This document shows, piece after piece, positions 1 to 12,503 of a stretch of DNA of 64,000 nt. The first letter of the stretch is position 1; each line of letters opens with the position of its first letter. Under the pieces are notes generated by a model. The model ran no database searches. It was given only the letters and a program-made list of their open reading frames with translations, and was not told the DNA's origin. The position numbers and the translations under genes were made by a program. This DNA is from Theropithecus gelada (lineage: Eukaryota; Chordata; Mammalia; Primates; Cercopithecidae), in the NCBI RefSeq assembly GCF_003255815.1, contig NC_037670.1, positions 67,417,742-67,481,741 of the forward strand. Direction: 5' to 3'.

Positions 1-265
1 ATTAAACTAAAGAGCTTCTGCACAGCAAAAGAAACTACCATCAGAGTGAACAGGCAACCTACAGAATGGGAGAAAATTTTTGCAATCTACTCATCTGACA
101 AAGGGCTAATACCAGAACCTACAAAGAACTCAAACAAATTTACAAGAAAAAAACAAACAACCCCATTAAGAAGTGGGCAAAGGATATGAACAGACATTTC
201 TCAAAAGAAGACATTCATACAGCCAACAGACACATGAAAAAATGCTCATCATCACTGGCCGTCAA
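1..265 (+). mobile_element. L1 ORF2 fragment (sense)
   Basis: The sequence matches the late part of L1 ORF2 (the stretch around 'agagcttctgcacagcaaaa' and 'ctcaaaagaagacattcat'). It is cut by the window edge on the left and breaks off at 'catcatcactggccgtc', where an older L1 begins. Confidence 0.85.
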
Positions 266-1954
266 TTACATTTCTATATACTAATAATAAACACATGGAC
301 ACTGATATTTAAGATACAATACCATTTACTGTTGCTCAAAAATGAAATACTTAGGTATAAATCTAACAAAACATATATAGGACTTGTATGTTAAAAACTG
401 TAAAAGACTGATTAAAGAGATCAGAGAAGATCTAAATAAATGGAGAGACATACCATGTTCATGGATTGGAAGACTCAACTTAGTAAAGATGTTAACCCTC
501 TCCAAATCGATATACAGTTTTAATATAAATCCTATCAAAATCCCAGCAAATTCTTTAGTACCTATAGGCAAAATTATTCTAACACTTAAATGTAAAGGAA
601 AAGGAATAAGATGACCTAACATAATTTTGAAAATGAGCAATAAGGTAGAAGAAATCAGCTTACCTGATTTCAAGGCTTGTTATAAAACAAAAATAATCCA
701 GACAGTGTGAAGTTGGTTGACAGATAAACACATAAGACAATAAAACAGAATCTAGAATCTACAAATAGACCATACAAATATGCACAACAAATTTTTGACA
801 AAGGTTCAAAAGTAATTCAATGGAGGAAGGGTAGTCTTTTCAACAAATGCTACAGCAACTTGACATTCATAAACAAAAACAAATGACTCTTCACCTAAAC
901 CTCATACCTTATGCAAAAATTAAATTAGAATACGTTACAGATTTAAACGTAAAAGATGTAAAAGATAAACTTTTAGAAAAACACATAAGAACTAAGGCTA
1001 GGCAAAAAGTCTTTAGACTTGACACCAGAAGTACAAAAGAAAAAATTGGTGAATTAAACCTCATCAAAATTAAAAATATTTGCTCTCAAAAAGACTCTAC
1101 TAAAAGAATGAAATGATAAACTACAAGCTTTGAGAAAATATTCACAAACCACATATCCAAAAAAGTACTGTTATCTAGAACATATAAAGAACTCTCAAGG
1201 CCCAGCAATTTTAAAAATCTAATTAGAAAGTAGGCAAAAGACACGGATATGTTGCTGGGCACATAAATGGTACAACCATTCTGGGAAAGTTTCACTATTT
1301 CTCAGTAAACTAAATAGGTAACTTCCATATGACCCAGCAACTGTACTTTTAGGGATTCATGCCAGAAAAATTAGTACCTATGTTCACTCAAAAACCTGTG
1401 CATGAATGTTCATAGCAGCTTTATTCCTAATAGGCCAAAGCTGGAAACTACCAAGACATTCTTCAATGGGCCAACAATTAAACAAACTGTGATATAGCCA
1501 CACCACAGAATGCCACTTAGTAATAAAAAGAAACAAATATTGATATATTCAACAATATGGATGAATCTCCAAATAATTATGCTGAGTGAAAAAAAGCCAA
1601 TCCCAAATGTCTACATATTGTATGATTCCATTTATATGAACTTTTTGAAATTACAGATTTATAGAAATGGGTTAACAGGTTAGTGATTGCCAGGTCTTCA
1701 GAATGAAGGTGTTGTGGAGGGAAGTGGGTGTGGCTATTTAAAGAGAACAAGAGGGATCCTCAGGGTGATGGATGTTCCATATCTTGGCTGTCCCAATGTC
1801 AATATCCTGGTTGTGATATCGCTCCACAGTTCTGCAGATGTTGGCATTGGGGAAGCTGGGTAAAGGGCACATGGGATCGCTCTGTGTTATTTCTTACAAC
1901 TACATGTGAATCTACAAGTAGTTGAAAATAAAAACAGTTTAATTTTAACTAACA
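266..1954 (+). mobile_element. L1M-type LINE, 3' part (sense)
   Basis: An older, degenerate L1: it matches the ORF2 reverse-transcriptase end ('ctaaataaatggagagacat', 'ccatgttcatggattggaag'), then the ORF2 C-terminus and 3' end ('tatgacccagcaactgtact', 'tgatatagccacaccacaga', 'tatgattccatttatatgaa'). Many stops break the frame. It ends in an A-rich stretch near 1950. Confidence 0.8.
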
Positions 1955-2640
1955 AAAAAAGATTCTGAATACGGAGAAACTAGAGGCTTTGCATATTCCT
2001 GGTAGGGATGGAAAATGGTGCAGCCACTTTAGAAAACAGTCGAGCAGCTCCTTAAAATGCTAACCATAGAGTTACCACAAGACCGAGCAATTCTACTCCT
2101 AGGTATTTATCCAAAAGAAATGAAGATGTGTTCACACAAAAACTTGCACGTGATTTTTTATAGCAGCATTACTTATTATAGTCAGAGTGGAAATAACCCA
2201 AATATGTATCAACTGTGAACAGATAAACAAAATGTGATCCATCCATACAGTGGAATATTATTTGTCCATAAAAAAGAATGAAATACTAAAACATGCTAAG
2301 ATCTGGATGCACCTCAAAAACATTATGCCAAGTGGAAGGAGCCAGTCACAAAAGATCACCTATTATACGATTCCATTTGTATGAAAGGTCCAGAACAGGT
2401 AAATCTATAGAAACAGAAAATAAATTAGCGGGTGCCTACGTCTTGCTGGAGGGTAGGTGTGGTTATATATGGAGAGTGACTGCTAATGGATACAAGGTAT
2501 CTTTGGGGGATAATAAAAATATCCTAAATTTAGATTATTGTATACTAATTTTCTATCATAAGGTCATTTGACATATGTATGAAATTAGATTAAGGTGTAA
2601 TAAGATTAAGATTCTTGTATAATTCTATATAATAATAGCT
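1955..2640 (+). mobile_element. Second L1M-type 3' end (sense)
   Basis: It repeats the same L1 region as the preceding copy: 'gatggaaaatggtgcagcca', 'ggtatttatccaaaagaaat', 'acagtggaatattatttgtc' and 'tatacgattccatttgtatg'. It is a separate 3' end, not a continuation, and is degenerate. Confidence 0.8.
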
Positions 2641-3299
2641 CTAAAATACAGGAAATAGCATTTAACTGAACTTTATTCAATTGAACAAAGTTTATTTAAT
2701 TGAACTTTATGGTATATAAACTCAACAAAGATGTTTAAAAAATGGGAAAAAAAAAATCACAACTGTAGTGGTTTGAGAAGGTGCTGTCCGTGGGCTAGCC
2801 CTGTTTAAAAATCCATACTGCATCACTTAAATGGAAGTCTTCTTTCTCTTGATAAATTTCTTCACATGATGAGAACTCAAAATTGTTCCATTTACCTTGT
2901 TAGGATAACAAATTGAGTGTGTGCTTTAAATAGCTGCATATTATTTTTGGAATTCTGATTTAATAATGGCTTCTGAGGAACAGCCAGGGCTCTGGGAGGG
3001 GCCAGCTCCATATGATGGAAGAGGAAGCTGAACTCAGGGATACAGGGCTTCCTGGACAGGGTGCAGGCAGAGGAGGAGGACGCTGAGGGTGACCTCCTAT
3101 GCCTCTCACCCTGTGCTCTCCAGCTGTGAAAGACACAGACCTCAGGCTAGACCCTTGTTGGGGGCCACGAACACCCTGAAGCCCCAAGTGGCCTTTACTA
3201 CCCAGTGGAGCTGCACTTCCAGCCCATATCCCCATCCTCTCCAAGCAGAAGGAAGACAGAGCTCACGCTCACCAAACGAGGACCTGTGACCACCTCCAC
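2641..3299. other. Unassigned intronic sequence
   Basis: It starts AT-rich with short repeated words (ttgaactttat twice, caattgaac) at 2655-2715. No gene or clear repeat family is seen. Confidence 0.4.
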
Positions 3300-3440
3300 C
3301 TCAATTTGCTGCCTGAATGCCTCCTCCAGTTCCCACCTCCCTGCCTCTACCTGGCAAATCCCTACACGTCCCTCAAAGCCCTGCTCATTCTTGCTCTTCC
3401 TGAAGCCCTGGCACTGGTCACTTCTGAGAGCATCTCTACA
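3300..3440 (+). repeat. Probable L2 fragment
   Basis: The text resembles the 3' part of L2 (CT-rich, 'cctcaaagccctgctcattc', 'cttcctgaagccctggcact'). Old and divergent. Confidence 0.4.
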
Positions 3441-3452
3441 GCCAGAACAGCC

Positions 3453-3504
3453 CTGGTACCCTCCGCCCTGCCCCAAGCCTGGTACCCTCCACCCTGCCCC
3501 AAGC
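3453..3504 (+). repeat. 26-base tandem duplication (2 copies)
   Basis: The unit ctggtaccctcc[g/a]ccctgccccaagc occurs twice back to back at 3453-3478 and 3479-3504, with one mismatch. A third partial start (ctggt) follows. Confidence 0.95.
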
Positions 3505-4395
3505 CTGGTGAGTGTTCTCAGCCATGGTGTCCTCCATCCACACTGCTGGTGGGGTTCAGGGCCCTTCCCTTCTCCTAGCACCAACTCCAGGCAGGACACT
3601 TCTGGAAGGTGAGGGCCATCTCCACTTGTCCTCACCCATACCTCTCACCCCCAAGTTGACTGGCAAGGTCACAAAAGCATGTGCATGAGATGCACACACA
3701 AAGAGGCCACTGCTGGGAGTGCTGGGCCAAGGAAGCTACAGGATCAATTCCCCAATCACACTCTATCGCATTAATTCACTACACACCTATTAACGAGGAC
3801 TCATGACTGCACCTCTACCAACCGTTGTTCTGCAAGGTAAAATCACCAATGAGACAAACCAGAAGGAGGTTGGAAAAAAATAAACAATAATGGCCTCTAA
3901 AGTTGTGGCAGTGCTGCAAAAAGGAGTCTCCTTCCAGGGTGGACAGCAGGCCCTGAGCAGAGGAGCAGGCTAAGGGTGCAGTGTGGTCAGGTATAGATAG
4001 CACCGCCCCTCATCACCCACAGCCAGCCACACTCAGGGCTGGTATATCCGAGGCCTGGAGCGTCAGGGAGCTGCCCAGCCACAGTCCGTCAGAGCCAGCT
4101 GAGAATCTGGCAGGATCCCCTCTCCTGCCACGTGCAGCTCAAGTAAGAGTGGGGATAGGGGAAAGGGAGGAAACCCAGCAGGAAGGGGCCGTCCCCCAGC
4201 CCAGGCCTGCTTGTCCACCAGCTGCACAGGGGTGGCGATGTGTACTTCTATTTGCACTTGGCCATCCAGGGAGCCCAGAGCTGGGCACTCACCACTCCAG
4301 GCACACTCATCCAGGACTCACATGCAGCATCTCCTTATTTTTAAAATCATACACTTGACTTTTATTTGAAATAAAATAACATGTTGTTTTGTGGC
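3505..4395. other. Unassigned intronic sequence
   Basis: No gene, clear repeat or RNA is seen. The last 60 bases are AT-rich before the LTR. Confidence 0.4.
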
Positions 4396-4903
4396 TGCTA
4401 TGGACTAAATAGACCCTCCCCTCCATATTTATAGGTTGAAGCCCTAACACCCAATGTGGCGACTATATTTGAAGACAGGGCCTTTAGGGAGGTATTAAAT
4501 TAAAATGAGGTAATTGGGTGGGCCCTGATCCAATGTGACTGCATTCCTCTTCTCCTCCTAAGAGGAAATTAGGAGACACAGAGAGACACCAAGGGTGTGT
4601 GCACAGAGGGAAGACCATGTGAGGACACAGGGAGAAGATGGCCATCGGTAAGTCAAGGAGAGGGGCCTCAGATGGAACCAGCCCTGACAATACCTTGATC
4701 TTGGACTCTGCAGCCTCCAGAACTGTGAGGAAATACACTTCTCTTGCTGCAGCCACCCTGTCTCTGTTACGCAGCCTGAGCTGACCACACCAGCCCCGGG
4801 CTGCCTCCCTCCAAACTTCTGCCCATGAGAAAGACAATTTCTATTTTGTTTAAGCCACCATTTTCCAGGTCAGTTACTAACAGCCAAACCATATTCTAAC
4901 TGA
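4396..4903 (+). mobile_element. MLT1-type (MaLR) solo LTR
   Basis: Recognised by its order of conserved words: tatggactaaat, ttgaagccctaacaccca, gacagggcctttagggagg, gggtgggccctgatccaatg, ccatgtgaggacacaggga, gccatcggtaagtcaagga, cttggactctgcagcctcca and agaactgtgagg. Orientation is plus, i.e. antisense to ADCY1. The subfamily is not assigned. Confidence 0.85.
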
Positions 4904-5469
4904 CGTGCTGTCCCAAGGGGCCACTTTACTCCAGACAGGCTCTCTGAGCTCTGTCTTTCTCAGCGGGCGGGGTCAGAGCCTGCCTTCCCGTTGCTGCTCT
5001 CCCCCACTTGCGGCTCTGCTCCCCGGGCTCTTCCAGGAAAGCCTGGTGGGAAACTGCAAAGCTCCCTGCAGCCTGCAGCTGTGTGTGCCGAGTCCCTCAC
5101 CCTGTCAGAGGTCCCCTCCATGGGTCACTTCATGTCACTATACTAGACATAGCTGGGCCCAGTTCCCTAGTCATCAGAGGGCCAGGCTGCACATGTAGCA
5201 GATCTGCCCTCTCCCTCACAGACCACCAGATGCCCAGAGCACAGCAGATCCCATGTCTTCATCAGCATGGAGGTAGGCCCTGGTAGGCTCAGGGACCCTT
5301 CCTCTCCCAGCCACACCTGGGCTCAATATCTTGGCATGTGGCTTCTGAGCCTGGGCTGTTCCATCAGGGAGAACCAAGAAGACCAGTGTGTCCAGGAGCC
5401 ACACGTTGGCCACCACGTCCATCTGCCATGCAGACTTCAAACAAACTAGGAAAAAGACAGATGTGGCAA
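4904..5469. other. Unassigned intronic sequence
   Basis: Mostly GC-rich unique-looking sequence. Open frames here lack any recognisable domain. Confidence 0.4.
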
Positions 5470-5770
5470 GGCCACTCAAGATGGCTCACACCTTTAATCC
5501 TAGCACTTTGGGAGGCGGAGGCGGACAGATCACAGGAGGTCAGGAGTTTGAGATCAGCCTGACCAACATGGTGAAAACCCATCTCTACTAAAAATATAAA
5601 ATTAGCTGGGCATGGTGGCACATGCCTGTAATCCCAGCTACTCGGGAGGCTGAGGCAGGAGAATCGCTTGAACCCGGGAGGCAGAGGTTGCAGTGAGTCG
5701 AGCTAGTGTCACTGTACTCCAGCCGGGGTGACAGAATGAGACTCTGTCTCAAACAAGCAAAAAAATAAAA
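5470..5770 (+). mobile_element. Alu (AluS-like), full length
   Basis: Complete dimer with left arm, middle A-rich linker (ctaaaaatataaaattagct), right arm and A-rich tail. Several CpG sites have decayed. Confidence 0.95.
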
Positions 5771-6651
5771 AGCCAGACACGTGGCAAACAACTAGGTCCC
5801 CACAAACCTCCTCACAGTCCCCCAGGACATGGCCAGAGAGCCTCCCACAGACAGTCCAAGGCGACAACCAGCTCCGGCATCTTCCTCGACAATATTGCAG
5901 CGCTGGCCACAGAATGACAGGGAGGAGACTCTGGGATTCCCGGAGCTGATACAGAGCAAACTGTGACACACAAGCCACAAAAACCAAGCAGAAGGAGGTG
6001 ACTGGGGGGCCCAATGTGGTGTTCCTGGAGAGCTAAGGAGACTGAAGAACCCAGCAGGCTGTGCCAGCCACAGGGCAACAGGATGCCTCAGCATGGAGCC
6101 AGATGTGTGACATCCATGCAGGAGGGGGATGCCTCCAGTACCACTTTTGACGGTCCCCAGAAGCGATGCTGGCATTCAAGGCAGGAAGGAGGCTGGGCAG
6201 GGGCTGCTCCAGGAGGCCATGGAGCAGGTCACCTCCACTACCCAGCATATGACGAACAAATTGGGAGCTGGGAGCATTCTAGAGCCTCTGATGCTGATCA
6301 CAGACACCCTGGACCTCAGTTCCACTTGCATGGGTGTCCTGGCAATGGCAGAGGGCTGACAGCACACAGGAGTCACGTCGCCCCGACCAGGCAGCATGCC
6401 CTGCCCCTCGCTCCTAGAACCTGGTGCATGAAACAGCAGCAGGGCAGGGACCAAGCGTCCACCCGACGCCCACCCAATCCACTTCAACACCAAGAAGCCA
6501 AACCGCTAATGAAAACAGGACTGAGAGAGAGGCTTTCCCTGCCATCCACGTGACAGGCCTCTGTGAGATGTGGGAATCCGAGCTCTGTCCTCCCTAATCA
6601 CCAGCCAGCTCGACCTGGGCTCAGAGAGCGAGCTTTCCATGCTGTGACTGA
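5771..6651. other. Unassigned intronic sequence
   Basis: No repeat family, RNA or exon is recognised. The open frame of 179 codons at 6014 has no domain and is probably chance. Confidence 0.4.
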
Positions 6652-7045
6652 TCAAATTGGAATTGCGTTTTCCTTAAAGTCTGTCTAACTCATCTGTAAA
6701 ACCATCTGGGCTTGCTGTTTACTTTTTGATGAGCTTGTAAATTACTGAATCAATCTTTTTAATAATTACAGGATTTTTCAGGCTTTCTTTTTCTTTGGGG
6801 ATCATCTTTGGTAACTCACACTTTTTCTGGAAATTTGGCCATTTTGTCTCTCTTCAAATATACTGGCATAAAATTATTCTCAGCATTTCCCCATTATCTA
6901 TTTTTAATCCCTGCTTTATCTGCAGCCTTTCTCATCCCTCATGCTCCTTATTTGTGTCTGCTCTTTTTCTTCTTGATCAGTCTCTCTAAGGCTTTTCTAT
7001 TTCAAAAAACCAACTTTTGACATTTTTGTTCAGAAACAGAAAAAG
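6652..7045 (-). mobile_element. L1M-type fragment (antisense)
   Basis: Reads as the complement of L1 ORF2: 'accatctgggcttgctgttt', 'ttactgaatcaatcttttta', and 'tttcaaaaaaccaacttttg', which marks the RT domain. Highly degenerate. Confidence 0.65.
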
Positions 7046-8869
7046 CCCTGTTAAAAGAACCTTCACACCCCTTTGGAGCATTTTAGCTGGGTTATTTGTA
7101 AGCCTAAAACGTCCTCAGCATTTTTTAGCTGAGGAAGTCTGTGGCCATGAAAGGAAGAAACAGCCACGTGGTTTCCTTGGAAGATCCCGGGCTCACCCTG
7201 GCTCTGCCACTGGCGACTCTGTTATTTGCTCCGTTATCTTTCCTGGGTTATTTAAATTTTCAGGGACACAGTTCTCAGATTTATTAAGCAGAATAAAGTC
7301 CTTACATTTCTAACCATGATACAGAGGGCTGAAATTAATTTTAAAGAGATCTGACAACTCAGAAAGAACATCTTGGTACCCTGACCTTCTTCTATTCTGC
7401 CCAGACCCTGCAGGCAAGGACAGATGAAGGGCAGGGGCCCACGGTGACCGTTTGTTCTGTTTCTTTGTTTTGCTGTGTTGAGAGAAGGGGTCATTTTAGC
7501 TCATTCAAATCCCCCAAAAGGAATCAGTCTCAGGCACACTGACAATTCAGGTAAACCTTTCCTAAGTACAGCAGACAACTTTCCAGACAGACAGGAAGTA
7601 GTGCTATGAAACAGGCAAGCCCCCATTCCCCACCCCACCCTTCTCTTCCAGAGCCTCTTGTTCTATGGGCTGCCCTGAGAAGGTAGAGGAGAGGACAGTG
7701 AGAGCTACTGTAGTATTTCCCCTCATAAGAATGCTGGCAGAAGCCTAGCCCCTTGAGACTGGCACCTGCCTCAGCAGGAGCAGACCAGACCCTTAAAGCC
7801 TCAAAGATTCTGCAGGGCAACCGCAGGCTACTGGAACTAAACAGTACAGGAGGGAAAGGAGAAAGCTCCTATTGGCTGTATCTGTTGTCACCTTCTTCAT
7901 GGGTTGCTGCAAAAGTTAGCAGTAAGTAGGCACAGAGCACCCAAGGATGCATCCTGGCTGGTAAAAGCCAACACTGGCATCATAAACCAGGAAATTAAGA
8001 GGTGCTCCCCAGGGCTTAAGGTGAAGCACACGCTACTACTGGTGTTGAAACATAACTTATCAAACTGGGCAAGAACGATCTGGCATTGGGGAACAGAGGC
8101 AGCCAATGTGTAAACAGAGTGGAGAAGAGCGTGACAGCCGGCGGCCTCCACCCCTGGCACTGCCAGGAGGCTCGGAGCAAGGGCACTGCTGCTACAGCCA
8201 TCTCCATCTGTTCCATCAGTTCCCATCCCGGAACAAAACTGGTTCAGCTGGGACAGGATGAGAGGTCTTAATGTTAGGAATTTGCATTTCAGAATAGCAG
8301 TCCCCCGTTGTGCTCTCCTGTAAACCCAGGCAGTCAGTGCGGGCCATACAGTGCAGACCTGTCCACAGGCACATCCCTAGGAGGTGTTTTCTGAGCCTCC
8401 TGAGCCGAACTCCTGTTTTGTGAACTGAGCACAATGTTCTCCCTGCTCACAAAGCTGCTGACCACAGTGCCTCTGAGTCATGCATTCATCCCCCAGGAAG
8501 AAACAAAAAGAAAACCACCGCCGAACTCCCCAATGTGTCTGCTCCCCTGCCTCCATGCCCTTGCCTGTGCACTGACCCTCAAAATGTGTTCATGATGTCT
8601 CTTTCCCGCTAGGCTCAGGAGCTCCCCTCTGTGAGCACAGACACACAGCAGGCAGCCCTGACCCCTCTCCACCAGTCAGAGCCATCTCCTTCCAGCTGAG
8701 GCCACAGGACATGAAATGATTTCCCTCAAAGCATTGTGCATGGGAGCATAAGGCTCAGAGTCTGCCCACACGCCTCCCCTCGGCTCGACCTCACTCAGCC
8801 CACATCTTCCGGTCCCTCTGGACGTGCCTTGCGTTCCACCGCCTCCTACCAGTGATGCCCACTTCAGCT
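7046..8869. other. Unassigned intronic sequence
   Basis: Mixed composition. No exon, RNA gene or recognisable repeat. Confidence 0.4.
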
Positions 8870-9140
8870 TCCAGGACCAGGGTACACTGACCAGAATCCC
8901 TCTCAGGACTGGGGATATGTCCCCCACAGATCCCATCCTGAAACCAAGGTGTGTCCCCCAGATCCCCTCTTAGGACCAGGGTACATCCACCCAGAAGCCC
9001 TCCCAGACTGGGGTGTGTCTACACCCAGATCCTCTCCCAGGTCCAGGTGTGTCTCCCTGGATCTCCCCGCAGAATCAGTTCATATCCCCCCATCTCCCCT
9101 CTCAGAACCTCAGGGCATCCCCCAATCCTCTCCTATCACT
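8870..9140 (+). repeat. Degenerate minisatellite, unit about 40 bases
   Basis: About six diverged units share the pattern 'cagatccc(t/c)(c)t(c/t)…gga(c)cagggt(a/g)…tccccc'. For example ctcaggactggggatatgtc, cttaggaccagggtacatcc and cccaggtccaggtgtgtctc recur at roughly regular spacing. The strand is arbitrary. Confidence 0.6.
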
Positions 9141-11137
9141 CGTTGTGTTGCCTGGATGGTCCAAGTGGCTGCGGAAGGCTCTGGGAACAGGTATTGAACG
9201 GAAATGTGTCATGAATGGAATTAAAATATGAAAGGCAGATGCTCACAACTAGCCACATGGTAAGGCTCCCTCACCTGTCATTCAGGAGACTGGCATTTCA
9301 TGCTGACACAGGTTAGGCCTGAGCAGGGCTGCCATGGCCACCTCCAGGCTCTCTGGATGGCCAGGCAGTCCCCAGGCAGATGCTGAGGGACAAAGTGCCT
9401 GTGTACCTGAGAGACCCAAGAGCCGGCAGGGCCCTCTTGGGCCCCAAGTGCTCCCCTCTGCCATCCCAAAGAGATAAGGCTCCTTGCACTGACATCGGGC
9501 AGCAGGTGGCCAGGAGGAAGCTGAATGCTGATTACCAGCCCATCTAGGCAGACAGTTATTGTGAGATACAACTCTGCAGGCTCAAAGGGAATCGACAGGA
9601 AAAATACAGCAAAAGTCAGGACAGCTGAGGTCTGAGGATACACTTGGTAAAGTCACGGAAGGCATGTCCTCAATCAGCGCTCAGGTGTCAAAACATCAGC
9701 TCAGCTTTGAAGCAACAGAGGAAATCATGAAGGAAAATGATCCTTCCATTTGAAAACACAAAAGATTGAATTTTTACACAAGGAAAAGCAAAGCTAGAGG
9801 AACAGACCTGGGGAAACGTGGGGATGAGGCATCAGTGTTTCTGTTATACAATAAGCACTTCATCTGACTGCCAGGAAAGTCAGAATATAACGGGATGGAG
9901 GGTTGGAGCATACTAGTCACAAAGAAATACAGAAGGTGAACAAGCATGAAGGAGTTGCTGTCAGCCTTAGTAAACAGAAAGGGGCAGGGGAAACAGGAGG
10001 TGCCAAGTCCTCACAGAGAGAGAGGGAGGCAGGGAGGGAGAAAGGCGGAAACCAATAGGCAGAAGGAGAGGGAGAAGGGGAGAAAGACAGGGACTGCAGA
10101 GCAGCTCATCAGATCCCCAACCCACCTACAGCGCTGGGCGAGGCCTGGCAATCTGCATTCCTAACAGGCTCCCCATTGGCCTGGGCTGCTATAGACAGCA
10201 GAATGTAAGCAGACATCACTTATAAAGATGTAAAAGAGCACAAGTTTGGGAAAATACCTCAGAAACTTGGGAGAGAAATGACATATTTACACTGCTAAAA
10301 ATGTTACTCAGTGAATACTTCATGTGCGTGAAGAAAAAACTCTTTTAGAACGTGGTATCTAAATGTCAGACACTGAGAACACTGCAGAACATGCATTAAC
10401 GGGAAGAATAAGCAGATGTTTTAAATCACATTTATCACACCAGTAGCTATGTCTGTGCAAAATGATAAGCAAAAAGACAGAAAATAAAATTACATATACA
10501 CCAAAACGGCAATCACGTGGGAAAAATACACATAAAGACAAAATCTGAACAATAAATAGCATTCGGCTGGGTTAACTGGATTGGGTGACATTTTGAAAAT
10601 GTCTTGCTTAAGAACGTATGCTCTGCAGTTAGAACTTGGACACATCTCTGAGCCTCCCTGAGTGTGGACTGCCTCCTCCATAGGGCTGAGGAAGAAATCC
10701 CTTGCTCACAGACCTGCTATAAAACCCAGTGAAATGCTGCACATCAAGCAGCAAAGGCTAGACTAGACAATACTGGGAGGAAAGAGAGTCCTTAGGAGAG
10801 GCAGCAAACATCAGAAAATAAATGAAAAAAGACCTACACAGAAGCAGGAAAGGAAGGTATGGAAAAGGAGATGGGAGGGAGATAAAAGAGGAAAAGAAAA
10901 GGATGATTCAGAAATGCACACAAGCAGGGCCCATGAAAAGAGCCTTTGCCTTCTCCACTACAGAGGATGTAGTTAAGGGGAGAACAGGGCTTCCAAAGAT
11001 TCATTTCTGGGATTCTATGGAGGTAACAAAATAAGGCTATACACCTCTCACAAAGCACAAAGGAGGTATCTCTCCCAGTGTGACCGACTCCAGTCTAAGA
11101 GCAAATGCTCAGGGTTCAGCCTCGAAAGATGTTCAAT
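9141..11137. other. Unassigned intronic sequence with a purine-rich tract
   Basis: No exon or clear repeat family. A GA-rich purine tract lies at 10010-10095 (agagagagggaggcagggag and similar), and a second at 10845-10905. Confidence 0.45.
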
Positions 11138-11545
11138 TTATACACACACCAACACATTCATGCACACACATAGACAACACATCAACATATGGGCATATAC
11201 ACATATACACACATCCCTGCATATCACAGACATACACACACAGACATACAGGCATGCCCACACAGACACACACATCTACATGAATACAAAACCACACATA
11301 CATGCAACCACACAGACGTACAGACAGGCACATACATGCACACATACACATGAGCACAGGCATTCACAGACATACCTGCACACATGTACAGAGGCAAAGG
11401 CAAATGTGCACATGTCCACACATGCATCTCCACAGGGACACACATGTACATATACACAGACAGGTACCACTGCCCACATATCATCCACATGGACACGCCC
11501 TCCTACATGTTCACATACACGGCAATGCACACACCACCTAAACAT
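11138..11545. repeat. CA-rich imperfect simple repeat
   Basis: About 400 bases are dominated by (CA)n with regular interruptions (acacatacac, cacagacata, acatgcacac). Open frames rich in His/Thr on one strand and Cys/Val/Met on the other are by-products of the repeat. An alternating purine-pyrimidine tract of this sort can form Z-DNA. Confidence 0.9.
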
Positions 11546-12503
11546 ACATATGTGATCTATTTCTCAACTATATCCTACTTTTATTGTAACTATTAGGGAT
11601 CGCAACAATGTCTATACATGAAATGTGTTTGTGAGTTTTTACATTCATATTTGGTATAATACCTTGTATTCACATAGTTGAGAAAGAGATCCTACATGTC
11701 AGCCACAGGCCTGAGACATCAGCAGTTTGGTGTCACAGAGGCCTGTGAGCCCCAAGACTGGGGGAAGAGTCAAGATCCTTCCAGTGGAGGCACCTGGAAT
11801 GTGCCAGGCTTATCCCAGGGACTCCCAGATGGTTCTTCCTAAGCCCACGTGCTGGGCACAGGCCCCAGGCAGCAGACAGGGAGCACAGAAGACAGGTCAC
11901 AGAGGGCAGTGGGAACCTAGGCATGGCTCCCTCCAAGCCACTGCTCTTTCACTCGTGGCTGTTTCATCCTGAAAATGGGGTGATGCCAGCCACTGGAGCA
12001 ACCCCAAGGGCTGTGGGTGCTGTATCATGACCACCGTGACCCTTCTACAACTCCCAGCACAAGGGCACCTCTGCCTTCCACAAGTGCCAGCGTGATCTGG
12101 GGTTGGCCACACTGAGCCAAGGGCAGGGCTGGTGGGAGCCTCAGGCCAGTGGGTCAGGGCCACCTGCACGGTCACATTCACCCGAGGCCCAGCCAGGACC
12201 TGCCTTGTCCTCCCTAGGCAGCCGACTTATTCCAGCTGTAACTGGAAGTCAGTGTGCCCAAATGCTGTCCCCAGAGCAGCCCCATCCCAGCACTATCCCA
12301 TGGGCAGCAAACCCAGCCTGCCTGTCCATTTGCTAACTATAAAACCTCAGGGCATCTCCTCCACAGCCTCAAATACCAACACGTACCACTGGGAATTGTG
12401 GCCCATGTCACCACAAGGTGATCTGAGGCTCAGGAAGGTAGCTTCCTCCACCTCCCCAGCACCACAGCCAACCCCTCTAGGCTGACTGGCCCAAGCCACT
12501 GAC
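11546..12503. other. Unassigned intronic sequence next to exon 2
   Basis: No further exon is seen. The segment near 12400-12440 (tgatctgaggctcaggaagg) faintly resembles a MIR core. Confidence 0.4.

Larger units (their letters stand above)
1..12503 (-). other. ADCY1: ADCY1 intron 2 (start; continues outside the window)
   Basis: The sequence after the exon 2 donor (GTCAGT, 12503 reading downwards) to the window edge is intronic. It holds L1 pieces, an MLT1-type LTR, one Alu and tandem repeats. Exon 3, which should start with the residues following …ENEKQ, is not in this window. Confidence 0.9.

Noticed and set aside
6014..6553. 179-codon plus frame in intron 2
   Set aside because: No domain, no splice context, overlaps equally long frames on the other strand; likely chance.
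11133..11555. His/Thr-rich and Cys/Val-rich frames on both strands
   Set aside because: Direct translation of the CA-rich repeat.
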